A DNA stretch of 64,000 bases from Lineus longissimus (taxonomy: Eukaryota; Nemertea; Pilidiophora; Heteronemertea; Lineidae). The notes beneath the pieces were generated by a model. The model was not told the DNA's origin, ran no database searches, and worked only from the letters and a program-made list of their open reading frames with translations. Below, piece after piece: positions 35,300 to 48,528 of this stretch; the stretch's first letter is position 1; each line of letters begins with the position of its first letter. The translations under genes were made by a program, and so were the position numbers. Location of the stretch: assembly GCF_910592395.1 (NCBI RefSeq), contig NC_088309.1:26540599-26604598 (forward strand), in the 5' to 3' direction.

Positions 35300-38200
35300 T
35301 AATTGTAATTCTGTATAATTGTGAAAAATGAATCAACTGCCAATGGACACCATTATCAAATTACTGCGCGGTCGCTTCGTTATGATATCCATTTCTTTAT
35401 CAGCCAGATTCTTCACCGAGGTATCCCTTGGGCCACATTGGGCACGACCCCTTTTACTCGGCTGGGAAATGTCCATCGGTGTGATTGTGTTTTTATGGTA
35501 CCATGGCTGATGGCCATAGCAGGACATTAGGATATTGCTCTTCTCTCCAGGTAAAAGGGAACATTTTTTTCAATTTGCTCAGCAGGAATGGATACGTGCA
35601 GGTTCGGTGACCATTTGTGATCACTCAGATCAGAAACATCACAAATTTAGTTTGTGATAAAATCTGCAACCAATCATCGGCAATTCCCTGTTCCCTTTGC
35701 ACTCCTACTATTACGCAAATACTTTGCCCCTTTATTGCTGGTTTGCTACATGTACTGGTAAGGATGATTTGCAGAAAAAGCTTTGATTATTGCGATAGTA
35801 TGGAGTTCAATATTTTGTCATATCATACAGAAGATTACTGTCAGAGACGTACTATGATAGCCATTGGACATCTTAGCCCATGCCTGTTTGTTGAACGGTT
35901 TCGAATATTTTGTAAGTGTGGTGTTCTTGTACCCACAGTTACTGTTCAAATCATGAAACAGAGTCAAATATCATAACTCTGTTCCTCTGCTTAAGCCTAG
36001 GTTTGGCGCCTGCTGTGTATTGCTTCACCTTCCGTTTGGTGGACTGGTTTCCTCTATGCAAATCCGTTGGTTCCTGTTCTTATCCCGCGAGAGTAAAACG
36101 GTAAAACGGTTCCGGTGTGTTGACAGTTTATCGACAAAAAGTACTCTTCTCGTCTGCATGTAGCGCCATTGTTTAGTTTACTAGGGAAAAAAACTAACTC
36201 AAGGAAGTTTATCAACTACCCTGTCGGTGTCGCAGCCCATCAATAATGCAAATGCCATTATCGTACGGGACAATCCGCGACCTTGAAGTTTCATCCAATT
36301 TCAATTACTGTTCGGCGTCAGTTCTTGGCATATTGGGAGTTCATTAGCTGTCTAGTTTTAAAATGACTCATTGATAAATTTGACAGAGAAATGCATTTGT
36401 CCTTGTAAGGGGTTCCTCTGTTTACTCACATTGGCAGTGAACAGAATCCCTTTGGACTAAAATATAGGAATTCAGTGATACGACAAAATTCAAAACTTTA
36501 AACATACAGCTTGCCTTGATGATTTAATGATTCAAATTAGTCAAGTTTTCCCAAGCGTCCTAAAACATTTCCGCAATAATGACTTGACAACAAGTGCACC
36601 AGTCAATATCCATTGAGTAGCCATTGCCTAGATGACAATATTAGTATGCAGCGTTTGCCACGTCGTTGATTAAAAATCTATTAGGCAATATTGTGATGGA
36701 CATTAACACCCTTGGGATGGATGGAATCGATAGTAAGTATATTATTGAGTGTATGTGGCCCAAAGGCCCATGATACTAATGGCATGTTTAGCCAATTAAC
36801 TGTAGCACGCTTGAGGCACTGGCTTTCCTGAATAATTTTTGAAGCCGGGTTGTTAGTTAGGTACTCAAGTTAATGAAATATTACAAATCATATCCTAAAT
36901 TATAACCTCTTTAAATCAAAACTGGTTGGATCGGTAGAATAAACTAGACAAGTTAACATCAAAACCTTTGCATATTGTGGAGAATGAAATAACCACTTAT
37001 AAGGCTCAATTTTTCTCTGCTTAAACTTATTGCAAAACTAAAGTAGATATCAATCTAATCGACGCTTTATTGTGCCTTAAGATCTTCCGCTGCACCTGCA
37101 AAAAATTCTGATTAACCATATCTCCAATTCCTTTGCATGCATATCGCTATGTAATAAGATAGCGTTCAAACCTGACACAATTAGTGCTTTCTTTATTCAA
37201 ACGCTGACACGAAAGAAGCAATAAGCACCCTCAATCAGGAGTTGTTGCCATCAGCACAACCACCTGTAGGTTCACACACCTTTGAGAATAAACATAATAC
37301 TCGTCGTAAGACTCGTATCAAACCGGAACGATCCATTGGAATATTTGAGCTTATCATCACAAAATCCGCTTCAGATTATAACTGATATGAGTAGAGGCCA
37401 TCCAACGCTACTTTGAAATTGTTGTCTTAGGAATTTTGGTGTTGTTGGATTTTGCTGCAAGTTTGCAAGTCTCACACATAAACATGCCAAGTCTGCAAAA
37501 GTTAAACTTATGTTCGTGTTCCAGCTCACATGTCAAAATATCAAGTTGCTTGTTAGTTTGAAAAAGAAGAAGAAGTTGGGCTGAACTTTATTCAAAATTT
37601 CTTTTCTGCATCCGTCGTTAGATTGGCATACTGAACTTCCAGCGGTATTGCCTCCGTCGCTTCCGCCCATATTGACGTGCGTTGTCTGTAAGCTGAGCAA
37701 TGTCAATACATTGAGGGTCAAGATGTAGATTGGAGGTGGTGGGCCGCCTATGCGCACATAAACATTGATTCACTTTGCTTCCTACTTCACCATGAGTATT
37801 ATACATAGAAAATAGTATCTTATTCTGTTTCCCAATACGGGACCTCTGACAGATATCACATACTATACACATGATCAGTTCGATATAATTCCGATATTGG
37901 TCGACCTGGCCTCGAAACGACTCCAATGGGTATTGTTGTCATACCACACTTTTTTTAATGAGGTAAAACGTCATGAAATTGCTGAACTGTGTTTGATCGA
38001 TCTCGACCCTAACCCCAGGGGACATTTTGATGTCATAGAAGCTTAGTGGCTGTTCCAGTCAACGTTGTCTTAGCTTTTTCCCTTTTATATTGCTCGGATT
38101 ATAAAGGATCCACAAACAGCATTGTGTGCATGAAAAATAACAATGTGGGATTTCAAGTTATGTGAAAATAATTGGAGCTAAATGAGATAATACTACAGGG

Positions 38201-41200
38201 TTACTGCAACAATCGATTTGACAACCGCGTAACAACCATGCGAATCAACCATATTCACCTGCGACACGCATTCCATCGTCAAACGCATATACTTTTTTTG
38301 TTAATGCACGGTTTACTTTTTTCTTGTAAAATAACACAATAAGTGCACTTTCTATTTTGATAAATTTATCAATAAATGATATCAGATTCAGATCTTCATT
38401 GAAAAGTTGAATCAAAACGATTTTCCATGGCACTTATTTGAACACTGTAGCAATGAAAAATCCGAGGAAGAGGCATTATACATTGCTTTGAAGTTTATAT
38501 CAATATCCACCATTCATCATTGGAATCCGACAAATGTTTTACATTTGGTTGACATTGTACATTATTATGAAAAGCAGATACTTCGCACTGAAATTTCAAT
38601 TGTCGAAAAGAAAATTCGATAGTGAATTAACGATGTCAATAGAACAATGTAAAAAATTCACTTTTTTCATTTATCTATTTGACAGTACTCCCAACTTACA
38701 ATACATCGTGTAGCAAGGATTACTCGATGTAGTAATTTGTTTAAAAAAACACCTGGCTATCTGGTAATCCTCTTGGTACATGCCGTGCTTTCAGAACCAA
38801 TCAATTAACACACAGTTATTTGCTCCCATTTTAACGTGTGTCTCTGTCATTGGTTTCGAGAACCTTTACGTTTGAAGCAATGAAGTGATTGACCCGCTTT
38901 TAGTTTTGGCCACACCATTTTGAATAATTAAGGTTTTGTTGACAAGTGGAAGTTCTTGCTAAAATCAGCAGAGGGCCAGTGGTTGTCTGGTGCAGATTAC
39001 ATCGCATGCTGGCTTAGCCTACATCTACAATTACAATACCGAAAACTATTTGTTTACTGAAATGTTTTCAGATTGTAACAATAGGGAACGATTTCAGCAT
39101 AGAAAAAGATTGCAAACGTTTTTAACTATCGATTTTTGGTTCAAAGTTCGGCTTGTCTCTGGCGATGCCATAAGGTATACGGCTAGAGTTGTGGAAATAG
39201 TCCTGCCCTATGCCTTATTGCATCGGCAGGGGTTAACTATTGAATATTTCCAACCTCCCAATTAGCGTTTCTCGTGGCTCCAGTTACTGTAGCAAATCCA
39301 CCAGAGTTGACGACTTGCCTCCCATATAATTGGCACTCGTCACGAAGGCTGAATAGTTATTGACAAAGTTCTGTAATTTACACCTATCCTTTCTTCAATC
39401 TGATGAAATATTTACGCCGAAAGGTTCATGTTTTGCTTAACTTTTGCAACGCATCTTGCAATTTCTTAGCACAATTAGGCATGTCTCGAGGAATGTTGAT
39501 CATGCTGTATGAAAAGGTCATGCAATCATAGCAGAAACAAAATATCAGGAAACATGACAATCCGAGATTTTAGTTTGTATTGGATGATTTTAAATGCTTC
39601 ATCTTTGGTACAACAATATCTAACCGTTCGTGTGTTTTAGCCGTATGTTTTAAATAGTTGTTACTGAACTGTGCATGTATCTCTGTTTACTTGTAAACAA
39701 ACAGGGTCCATTTACGTATAAATTGGCAAAGGAGTATGCACCAGTCCCGAAGGGTTAATGATTCAGGTCTTCTCTGTGACATCTGGCGACAAATATCAGA
39801 AACAAGACTGAAACCATCTCAAAGATCCTGTTTTTCATCTTACAGAGTCTTCACTGGATTCACAACTTCATGCTGAAATTGATTCTTTAATGCCAAAGCT
39901 CGAATCCAAACCGATCCATCACTCAAGTAAATTGGGTGTGTCAAGGTTAGGTAATACGCCTCCAGTTAACTAACGATTTGTTAAATTGAAGAGTAAATTA
40001 CTTTTTCTAACCAACTAATGAGAAATGCTTGGATGATTTATGAGTTAGTTGATCTATTGTCATGTTTTGCATGATACCTTGCTCTGCAGCAGCTGGTTAT
40101 GAAGGCAAAGTAATGAGGCATTCTGATTGAGTCACACTAGGCATTTGGTACATTCTTCAGTAAATTCCTTCGGGATTTGTAAGTGAGGGTGATCACCCAG
40201 ATTCTTGATGTTAGGCACTATTTCCAAACCTGCTTTCAGCAAGCGAACTAGAAGCCATTGTTTTACGCCACTGTTCCGGCCGAAATTATCTGGTTGGTTC
40301 TTCGGTTGTTGACGCCAGAGGAGTAATAGCACTGGCTGATGCAATGGCTTTCGTTTCGCACTTTGTTAGTCTTGCCGCTGCACAGTTGCCTGGTAGGGTA
40401 TCAAGAATTACCGGGTATCAAATCAAAAACCAGGGGGCCTGGAAGATATATCTTTCCATAAGCATTAATTTGTTTACATGGAGATGATGCTAAGCCTGAC
40501 CATAACATCCAATGCAATTAGAAGGGGATTTTTTTCGAATGTCGACTTCCAACCTCTCCTCTGTCCTTACACGTGTTCAGAGTGAAAGTAAATTTTGTTT
40601 CGCTTTAGAGCCCAAATACATAAGAATACGATCTTTCAACAGAATGATTTGTTCCCCAGACTTTCTTGAGCTTCTATCTGCAGGGGTTCAAATATCCGTA
40701 TATTTTTAAATGCAATACTCGATATCTGCTCGAAAATTCAAATGGGAAAATAACTATGCCATAATTATCTGCATCCGTGCTTGATGATTCATGAAACAGA
40801 CTTGGCGCCGTGTCCCCCGGCCAAGTCCTCAGTGATTCGGGTCTATCTCACTTTCAGTGATCGAGTATTGCAATTTGGTCTCGGGGAAATAAGTGTCTTA
40901 AGTGGCCTTTCATTTCAGTGGGAGACACTCCCAAGTGTAGTTGACAGATAATGAATCAACTCTCTCATCACAAAGAAAGAAGTTGATGTCCTCGTCTTTT
41001 CATGCTCTATGGTAAATTAGTTTTGTTATTATGGAGTATTCGCACGTTGTGGCAAGAAATATGACATTCGTTATCATCTTTGAAGAAAAATTAACCTGAT
41101 AGAAACAAAGTTCAGCTTCCTGTATGTGAGCTACAGTCTTAGAAATAAATAGATAATAATAAATGGTTTTGAACTTTTGAAAGACATTTCAATGTTTTTT

Positions 41201-43457
41201 TGGCAACATAGTTATGCACCCTGTAGAGTGCTTTCAAACATTAAAACCCCTCTTATAACGGGTTTCCTTTTCACTAAAAAACTGCTATAGGTTTGGTGCG
41301 CCCCCATATAAAACATGGAAGTTTTTGGAAAAGCTAAGAAACTTTAGTTCTTAGAGTGTGTGTGGCTGTGAACTGATAGCAATTGGCAAGAAGAAATAGT
41401 CAAGTCGTGTTTGTATAAACGAAGATGAATCATATATATTTGTTGTTGATCAAAACATCGTGTGACACAAAATTACACATACATGCAAGGCGACTGTAAC
41501 AGTTTAAAAACCCTTGAACTTGGCCGAACTTGTCATGAAATTCAGCTTAAAATCTCTGTGTTCTTGTAACTTCTTTTCAACAATCTCAACCCATTTCATG
41601 ACATAATCAACTGAAGTTCCGCGCGCAGAATCTACCACAATCCACATTCATTTTGCAATAAAGCTTATACTTATGGACTGCGTCAAATATTATATATTAT
41701 CCCATGGTGCCAAAATATATATACGTGTAGCTCTATAAAACGTAAATAGATAACACCTTCGTTGGAACAAGTGTCATTGCAAAGTACCAACTTGGAGACC
41801 TATCATGAGCGGCAATAAGTATGGCATCTCGTGGTGCGATCACCTTCTCATTGAAGGTACCACAATAAGTTGCAATGACAGGTGACATTCATTGTCATTA
41901 TGACCCTTTCACCATTCTGTTAAGAGACTGTAAGAAGTACATTGACGTATAATTGGTTGATAATTGTTTTTTAGTCTTCTTATGACATTAAATCTAACCA
42001 AGTTGCCGTGTGAGCTATGAAAGCTTAAATCAAGTTGATACGATTGATCATCGAAAAGTAACGTATTGTTCAAACTAAAAGAGAGTGTAAGAGAACGTCA
42101 AGTTTACACAAGCGCTAACTACTCTTCTCTTTCAGTCGTAATAAGAGGAAATGTTGTTATTGTTATCTTTTGAATTAGCCTGATGATCTCATTTACCAAT
42201 TTGAAGGGTTAATGCCAGGCTTACAAGAGCTTCATTGTACGCGGATATACCCGTGAACAAAGGCTTCACAAAGGGTTCATGACCATGACACCTTTGTTCT
42301 CCGGCGTGATCGTATACTATGTACCTCTGTATAAACCTGGCCTTGAATCATCTAAAATTGATTGCTCAGATGAACCCTACCTGCTTTCCTTTTATGAGAA
42401 TTACATTTACTTAAACCAAAGCTAACACTAGATGCCATGTTGACAATGAAGTGCATAATTACATGTGACAATGAGTACATTTTGCTTCACTATATTGGTT
42501 TAGATTGTATAAAATGTATGGTTTTTACAAATAATGTTGTACAGCACCTACACAATGCTCCTAGTCTAAACGAAAAATGACATATCACTACACAAAGACA
42601 ATTGTTAGTATCATTAAGCTGTTCAATATTCGATAGTAATGGTAGCATCAACACGAGACGTTACAACCAAAAGATGACTGGCCCTATCCTCTGACATCCC
42701 TTTGCAGAAACTGCAGTATGAATTGCTGCAAAACACTGGGAATCAGTGTGTCTGCCCCGCGTTTCATATTGCATTTTCAGTTCATGCTTGCATTATCCAA
42801 CACAGCATCAAGCAATGTAACTTCTCTGACAACCCAGTTTTCATAACCAGCACGGTATATCTAGTTTTCTGGTCGAAAGAAATCATGCATAATAGTGTTT
42901 CTGTAATATGGTCATAGCAAATATACGCTGGGTGTTCATTTCATAGATAACTTTGCAATATATACACATTCCGTCGCTCCCTTGAAATACTGTATACATG
43001 GTATACACTGTGTTGAGTGTCTCGATCGTCTCCGAATGGACCTTGATAACTACGATTTGACTAGACACAAGTAGCTTTACCGGGGGCATTATCACTATAT
43101 CAAACTGAGTATAACAAATGCCGGCGGTAAGATCCTTGTAAGGTCTATGTTTTGCTCACTACCGAATATCGGCAAATTTCTATAATTTTTAGAGAACCAT
43201 AGACCTCATAATATTGCAGAGTCCATGTTTAAATTTCTTTAACTTGCAGTGTTGCTTCTGAAAATACCATTTTCCAATGAACATATGCTTATCAATTTAA
43301 GCCCCATCTCGGAATACCTATTTGTAGAGTATGGAAGCAAGAATCATTCTAGAAAACATTAAATGTAACATCTATAAATGAAGTCTTAACAACACGTTTG
43401 TTCGATATTTTTTTGTAGTTCATCAACACATTTTAGATTTTATCAAAACGTGTCTAG

Positions 43458-43543
43458 TGCGTTTAAGCCGGTTTTGGTGCGCCTGTACAAAATGCCTATG
43501 TTACATGTTTAAACGTAGACGCGCCTCAACCGGCTTCAACGCG
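43458..43543. repeat. 86-nt imperfect hairpin
   Basis: GCGTTTAAGCCGGTT (43459-43473) pairs with AACCGGCTTCAACGC (43528-43542) with one mismatch. A further partly paired, GU-containing stretch extends inwards (GGTGCGCC with GCGCGCCTC-type partner), leaving a loop of about 35 nt. The size is in the range of a microRNA precursor, and a fold-back transposon relic is equally possible. Confidence 0.7.
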
Positions 43544-45357
43544 TCACCACAATTTATTTGCAATTTTGAAATTGGAAAACTAAGAACATGTTCAGGTTAG
43601 TAATAGAACTGGTTTGTCAATTGCAACATTTCAATGGATGAGATGTTTAATTAGCAAAGTTCATACATCGGAATCACAATGCAAGTCCTGCACCAAACAG
43701 GTGTATACTCTAGTTTCACCGATTTCAGACCGGAATCTAAGGACCCTAAGTACTGAAATAACCGAAACGGCTGTAGAACGGATTTGTCATGGTTTAAAGA
43801 AGACTACTTAAAATATATAAAAGTACAGAAGGTACATACTGCATATTTCTACAGTATGTATGCCAAGCCCTTTATCGTGCGAGTTCAATCTCTTTTTAGC
43901 CATATGATACCCGTATCTGACAGAGCTACTGAATAATTTCACCTTTTCGTGTATGTGGTGCGATTTGTTGCAACAAATACTCACAGCCTGATTAAATGGC
44001 TTTCATTTTGTTATCATTACTTCAGTCCAAGAAACATTATCAAATAAATACACCCATCAACTCTTCAAATATTTTACTAACTGTTTAATCTGATATTCTT
44101 ACAGAAGCAGGTTCAAAATATACATTTTCAACAATGTTCAACATAAACAGAACACATAGAATGAACTGTACATGTACATGTATGCTGTCATATACATTCA
44201 AAATTAAAAGGTTCAAGTGTATTCACTCACGGATATAGAATTTGTTAAAATGCTGCACCTTTTTTTCTGCATTTTTATACGTGTAGGTCTAGATTGTAAT
44301 CACCTTCTAATACATATTTGCAAAACGTTCTCCGAAGTTCTTTGAAAAATTACGCGCATACACAGCTTCAATGTTTTTCTAACCATAATAAAAACTGCCT
44401 GTTTGGTTGCGATTCTCAGCAACTGAAGTTTCTACCTGGTTAATGGTAATGAGAACTGACAATGCCACAGATACACCGTACACCAAAACAAAAAAAATAA
44501 CGAAATTGTACATGCTAAACGATGGCGTATTATTCATGCTTTCACACCATCATATCGCAATTTGCATTCTCAAAAAGCGACGTTCAGTATACCTGACGAT
44601 CATATTCACAATTTATTTACAATATTATATGTTTTTTATAAAAGTCACACAAATGCCGGACAAAGAAGGCCCCTTGTGTCCGTAGACGCCGCCCATCCCA
44701 ACACCGTGTAATATAAGTACATAGAGTACATTTATTTACAAACATACATTGTCATATTCGTTATAATGGTATCGTAATGAAGAAATAACAAACGCTTAAA
44801 TTGTCAATAGTCCGGCTGTGAATCCTTACGAACAAAAGATATTCCGTTTTTCACCCAAATGTTCAGACTCATATGCCGCTTTTGGTCGATCTAAAATGAT
44901 CATTCACAACGTCAAATTGTACGTCTCCTTTCTACCTACCAAAGGGGGCAGAGTCTGACGGTCACTGGTCTCAATAACCTAGACAGTTCAAATTACTTAG
45001 AAACCCGCTATAATGGGTGTATTGAGGTAACACATTAATGCATTATATTGATAACATTTTATCACAAGGAAACACTGAAGACATTTGATAAGGCGAACAT
45101 GTGTGATTTCTGTTCAAAATTAACGTTCAAATTAGATTTTTATAAAGACAGAAGAAATGTTGGCGCTGTTTCACAACTCATTTGGGATCAATGCGTGCAC
45201 TATTTTGAGTAGCCATCCTTAAAAATACACCAATATCGGGAAGTCCTGGTACGTTCATGTAACATTGAGAACAAATTTACAATGTACGTTAGGTCAAAGT
45301 CAGATCCTAAATAAGTGTTGATATCTGACGTAAGTTGCAACACTCAAGTGTGTGCTT

Positions 45358-45861
45358 TTACTTACAATCAATGTAACAATAATTACGCTCCTGAGAAATT
45401 AAATAAATGGTGATCTGTGATTTGCGGAGTGGAGGGGTGCAGGGTTTACATTGACCTTGTGGAGCACGCGAAAAAGGATGGGCCACGTTGTATCTGCAGT
45501 TGTGCGATCTAAACACCTTGTGTTTCAAGCTTTTTCCAATGAAAATAATGCGGTTGTTTTTGTTGCGCTTATAACATGTGTTCATCTGTGTTGTGTGAAT
45601 CGGAGTAGCAGATTGTAACGTAGAAACATTTAGAGAACATGATTTCCCGTCATCCAGGCAACTCAGAAATACATCTAAAAACCATTTGCAACTAAGTAGA
45701 TACCGTGAGTGCAGTGATCCAGTATTTCTTGGTTCGTATCTCGTTGTTTGGCTAAATAACCAATAATCGTTATCTCCCTCCTTGCACCAATTACCGCGGT
45801 ACTCCCTGAGGTTGCCTTCCGGGAAAACAATAAATAACTTTTTGAAACACGGCTTTGTCAA
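45358..45861 (-). CDS. Long hypothetical ORF (167 codons), unrecognised
   Basis: This is the longest stop-free ATG frame in the window, from MTKPCFKKLFIVFPEGN to NYCYIDCK. It is rich in Cys, Arg and Asn without a repeating cysteine pattern, signal peptide or known motif. It ends in TGTAAGTAA, which could also be a donor (GATT/GTAAGT). At this base composition a frame of this length is uncommon but not excluded by chance. It lies about 2.5 kb downstream of the Ig gene on the same strand, so it could be untranslated or downstream DNA of that gene. Confidence 0.2.
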   Translation of the reverse strand: MTKPCFKKLFIVFPEGNLREYRGNWCKEGDNDYWLFSQTTRYEPRNTGSLHSRYLLSCKWFLDVFLSCLDDGKSCSLNVSTLQSATPIHTTQMNTCYKRNKNNRIIFIGKSLKHKVFRSHNCRYNVAHPFSRAPQGQCKPCTPPLRKSQITIYLISQERNYCYIDCK

Positions 45862-46083
45862 TTGTTCACCAAAAACAAAAAGGCTTAGTTTTTCCTTGCG
45901 TTTTGCTTAAAGACATGCATGAACACACTAAGAACTATGATACACATTTGAAAAATATATATACAGGTATATTGGGAAACCAATACTGCTCTTCATACCT
46001 CGCCAGAATGGTGTGCAAAACAATGATATACATGTATTATGATATCATAGAATATGTTTTAAAAAGCTTTATCTGAGTGGTCA

Positions 46084-46115
46084 GCATCTTGGCTTAAGAT
46101 GCTGGTTTGCATACC
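46084..46115 (+). repeat. tRNA-like fragment (anticodon-arm-like hairpin plus B-box-like motif)
   Basis: A perfect 7-bp hairpin GCATCTT-GGCTT-AAGATGC (46084-46102) follows TGAGTGGTCA, which resembles the D-arm of a class II tRNA. It is followed by GGTTTGCATACC, a degenerate B box. The acceptor stem and a proper T-arm are missing, so it is at most a tRNA-derived relic. Confidence 0.3.
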
Positions 46116-47643
46116 TCGATTTAAAGTGCCAGAAAAATGGGTTCCTCGTTTTGGAGTAGTTGTCTTAATGGATTAATGGCCATCTCAAATTGAGATAGGC
46201 AGTAATACATGTTCATTGAAGTAAAGGTTGAAAAGTGTCTGCTTCAGCTAAAAAAGGTAAAGTAATGGCAGGAACGACCTGTTTGCCTCTAATTGACACT
46301 ACATGTATTACCTCGCTTGATGCTCAACGGATGTTAAATTCGCTCTCTCTAAAAGTGTACAATGCTTTCCGATGTTATTAACTGATTGTATGCATATTTC
46401 AATGGTGCAGTGAAAATCACATTAGCGGCTAACATAATCAAAGCAAAATGCATTCGCCGTAAATGACTGAAATGGAAAGGCAAATGGGACTACGGCAGTT
46501 ATATATTACACGCCGTGTTTGTTATTACATGTAAAACAAGAAGTGCCTTTGCAGCAAACATAATTCGAAACAGCATCGGCTAAACTCCGATGACAAATAC
46601 ATTGGTCTAAGCTTCTGATTGTGTCATCAACAATCGTTTAGTTCTGCTTAGTTTATATCCTCTTTGTTGAGTTTTACGAACATGTTTTGTCTTTTTTGTG
46701 AAGAAGTACCTGCTGCGATAACTTTAGGAAAAGACAAAAATATACATACAAGACGATTCCTCAATTTGGGTTTGTTGGTAGTAACGTCGATATTTGTAAA
46801 GTTCAAATATACCGTCCTTATAGATTAGCAAAATACGCTAGTGTACGTACATGTTATGCTCGTCGGAAGCACCCTGGTAACCAATACCCAATGCTAAGCA
46901 CGTCTCAAACTTAAAGACTTGTAACTGCGTCGGCGGACTTTGAAAATCGGGCTGATTCGTAGGTTCCTTTTAGCAGTTTTCTTTAGAGATACTATTGAGG
47001 CTAAACGAATCCAACAACATGCCATCTGTTCTTAAGAGTGAGGCGGAGTCGATCAGAGTAGCAAGGGAACCCCATCATGCCCACCGGGAACCCATTTTTT
47101 ATGTTGATGATGACAATACGGAAGTATTTTTAGTGTCAATGCGACATGTTGACCATGTATTCATGTTAAAAAGGAGCTTTCAGCTTTTTGGCAGAGCAGT
47201 AAAGTCTCAGTAGTGACATGGAATCTCCGTCCTGGCATGTCCCTGAACGCTGAATGTAATGGCATACGTAGGAATAAAAGAGCTGTTCCAATCACTCTCC
47301 GTACCAACACTAGTGTTGCAGATGTCTATATTGAGGTTATAATTGCCAAGAAATGATGAAAGGCATTGAGAGAAGAGTCACTAGAAGAACCAGCACACTG
47401 CTTAGCGTTAATCTTGCACTGTTTGCTCGACTTCTCGATCCGGCTGGCACTGGAAGATTAATGAAAAAGCATTAAGTTCTGATTAAAAATACTTTGTCTC
47501 GTGATATGTTAAGAATATTGCAGCAATTAAGTTGCACCGTTTAATAGCACAGCCTTCCTTGCGGATATCGGTTTCAACGTACAGCCCTTGTTAAGGCTAA
47601 GACAAAGTGACATTTAGTAAAAGATCCGTAGAGGATGTGAGTC

Positions 47644-47691
47644 GCACTTTGGCGACTATGTCTCGTTGCACTTTGGCGACAATGTCTCGTT
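47644..47691 (+). repeat. 24-bp tandem duplication
   Basis: GCACTTTGGCGACTATGTCT+CGTT is followed directly by a second copy with one base changed (CTATG to CAATG). It overlaps the start of a 139-codon open frame. Confidence 0.95.
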
Positions 47692-48085
47692 GCTATCCAC
47701 CTACGATTTGAACTGTTGCCCTCAGATTTTTACAAAGAAACGAGTAGGAAGTATTCCATTGTGCCATGCGGAAGGGTGGCTGAACGTGTTCCGATTTGAT
47801 GACAGAATGGTGATAGACAGTATGTTCAGAGGGAAAGCAGGAAATATAGGACCATTTGGCATTACAAAGAACAGACAGATCACTGTTGTATGTATTAATG
47901 GAGAAAATGATGTTTATAATACAGAGTTTCTCATTCCAGTTTTTTCTTTTAAGCTTTATCTTAGTTCCTGCAAGCTCGACAGCTCTGCCTCCATGCTTAA
48001 GTATCTAGAAAACTTTAGAATTCTTGAAAACGACAACATGCAAAAGTGCCCTGACGATTCATACGATATCCTCATGCAGCATTAA
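47666..48085 (+). CDS. Hypothetical ORF antisense to the Ig gene's 3' flank
   Basis: A 139-codon frame from MHFGDNVSLLSTYDLN through KAGNIGPFGITKNRQITV to DDSYDILMQH. It is followed by AATAAA at 48298-48303 on the same strand. The composition is unexceptional, with no recognised domain. About one frame this long is expected by chance in a window of this size and base composition. It starts within the second copy of a 24-bp tandem repeat, which weakens the case for a conserved start. Confidence 0.18.
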   Translation: MHFGDNVSLLSTYDLNCCPQIFTKKRVGSIPLCHAEGWLNVFRFDDRMVIDSMFRGKAGNIGPFGITKNRQITVVCINGENDVYNTEFLIPVFSFKLYLSSCKLDSSASMLKYLENFRILENDNMQKCPDDSYDILMQH

Positions 48086-48358
48086 ACTGTGACAGATAGA
48101 CGTAAAGAGCGACAATGACAAACTTAAATGAAAAAGCGAAGAATGCATACTCTCTTTTTACTATCATAGAGTGGTGTCTGTATCATAAGTGTGTCCAAGT
48201 AATGTATGTATATACTCTTCATTATCATTTTAGCTTGAATTTTGTAAACACACAGCCAAGCCAACTCATTCCATTCCCATAACATGCTGTTTCATGCAAT
48301 AAATGTATGATATAAGGCGTTGTTTGGAAATCACTTTGCATTCACCACATTATCACTT

Positions 48359-48528
48359 TTAGTCAGCGGTCCAATTTATTGTCCCTTGCCAGGCTATGCC
48401 CTGCTTCACCTTTGACATGCCATGGGTACGTACTGTAGCTGCCAGGCGGGTAATGAGATGGCACCACTGCTCCTGGTCCACCGAATGAAGTGGATTCACC
48501 CTATTGTCGATTTCATTCTCCTCCGATT
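48359..48528 (-). CDS. Last coding exon, alternative acceptor and frame
   Basis: A second acceptor (gttttgcgatag) lies 56 nt upstream of the preferred one and is also entered in phase 1. It gives (E)SEENEIDNRVNPLHSVDQ, then EQWCHLITRLAATVRTHG and onward to INWTAD and TAA. It is open for about 55 codons and ends four bases past the other frame's stop. This tail is acidic then mixed, with one Cys, and has no transmembrane or GPI-type hydrophobic end. Both frames are phase-compatible with the linker exon, so this may be a true alternative C-terminus or a chance open frame. Confidence 0.3.
48363..48472 (-). CDS. Last coding exon (preferred frame): Pro/Tyr-rich C-terminal tail
   Basis: The acceptor is cggtggaccag after a moderately pyrimidine-rich stretch (ccacttcattc). 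Entering in phase 1 it reads (G)AVVPSHYPPGSYSTYPW, then HVKGEAGHSLARDNKLDR and a TGA stop. After the linker's PGPPYNQ this continues a proline/tyrosine/glycine-rich character, so I prefer it. It has no hydrophobic stretch, so this isoform would be secreted, or further exons replace it. A GTGAAG donor-like site after HVK (CAAAG/GTGAAG) would leave the exon in phase 1 again and allow more exons downstream. An upstream acceptor at 48529 gives another frame (separate entry). Confidence 0.55.

Larger units (their letters stand above)
30255..48358. other. AT-rich non-coding stretch, downstream flank of the Ig gene
   Basis: No firmly supported gene. Weak candidates are given separately (35084, 45358, 47666). 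The 40130-40430 segment has few stops in all three minus-strand frames after an acceptor-like ttgataccctaccag, and could be an exon of unknown frame. The rest is featureless apart from the hairpin at 43458 and the tRNA-like relic at 46084. Confidence 0.5.

Noticed and set aside
35321-35530. Overlapping open frames on both strands
   Set aside because: All are short with no motif or splice signal; opposite-strand open frames mirror each other in a slightly GC-richer patch.
37533-37926. Minus-strand Cys-containing frame that might be RING-like
   Set aside because: The CIVCDIC spacing is not followed by the remaining zinc ligands of a RING or similar finger.
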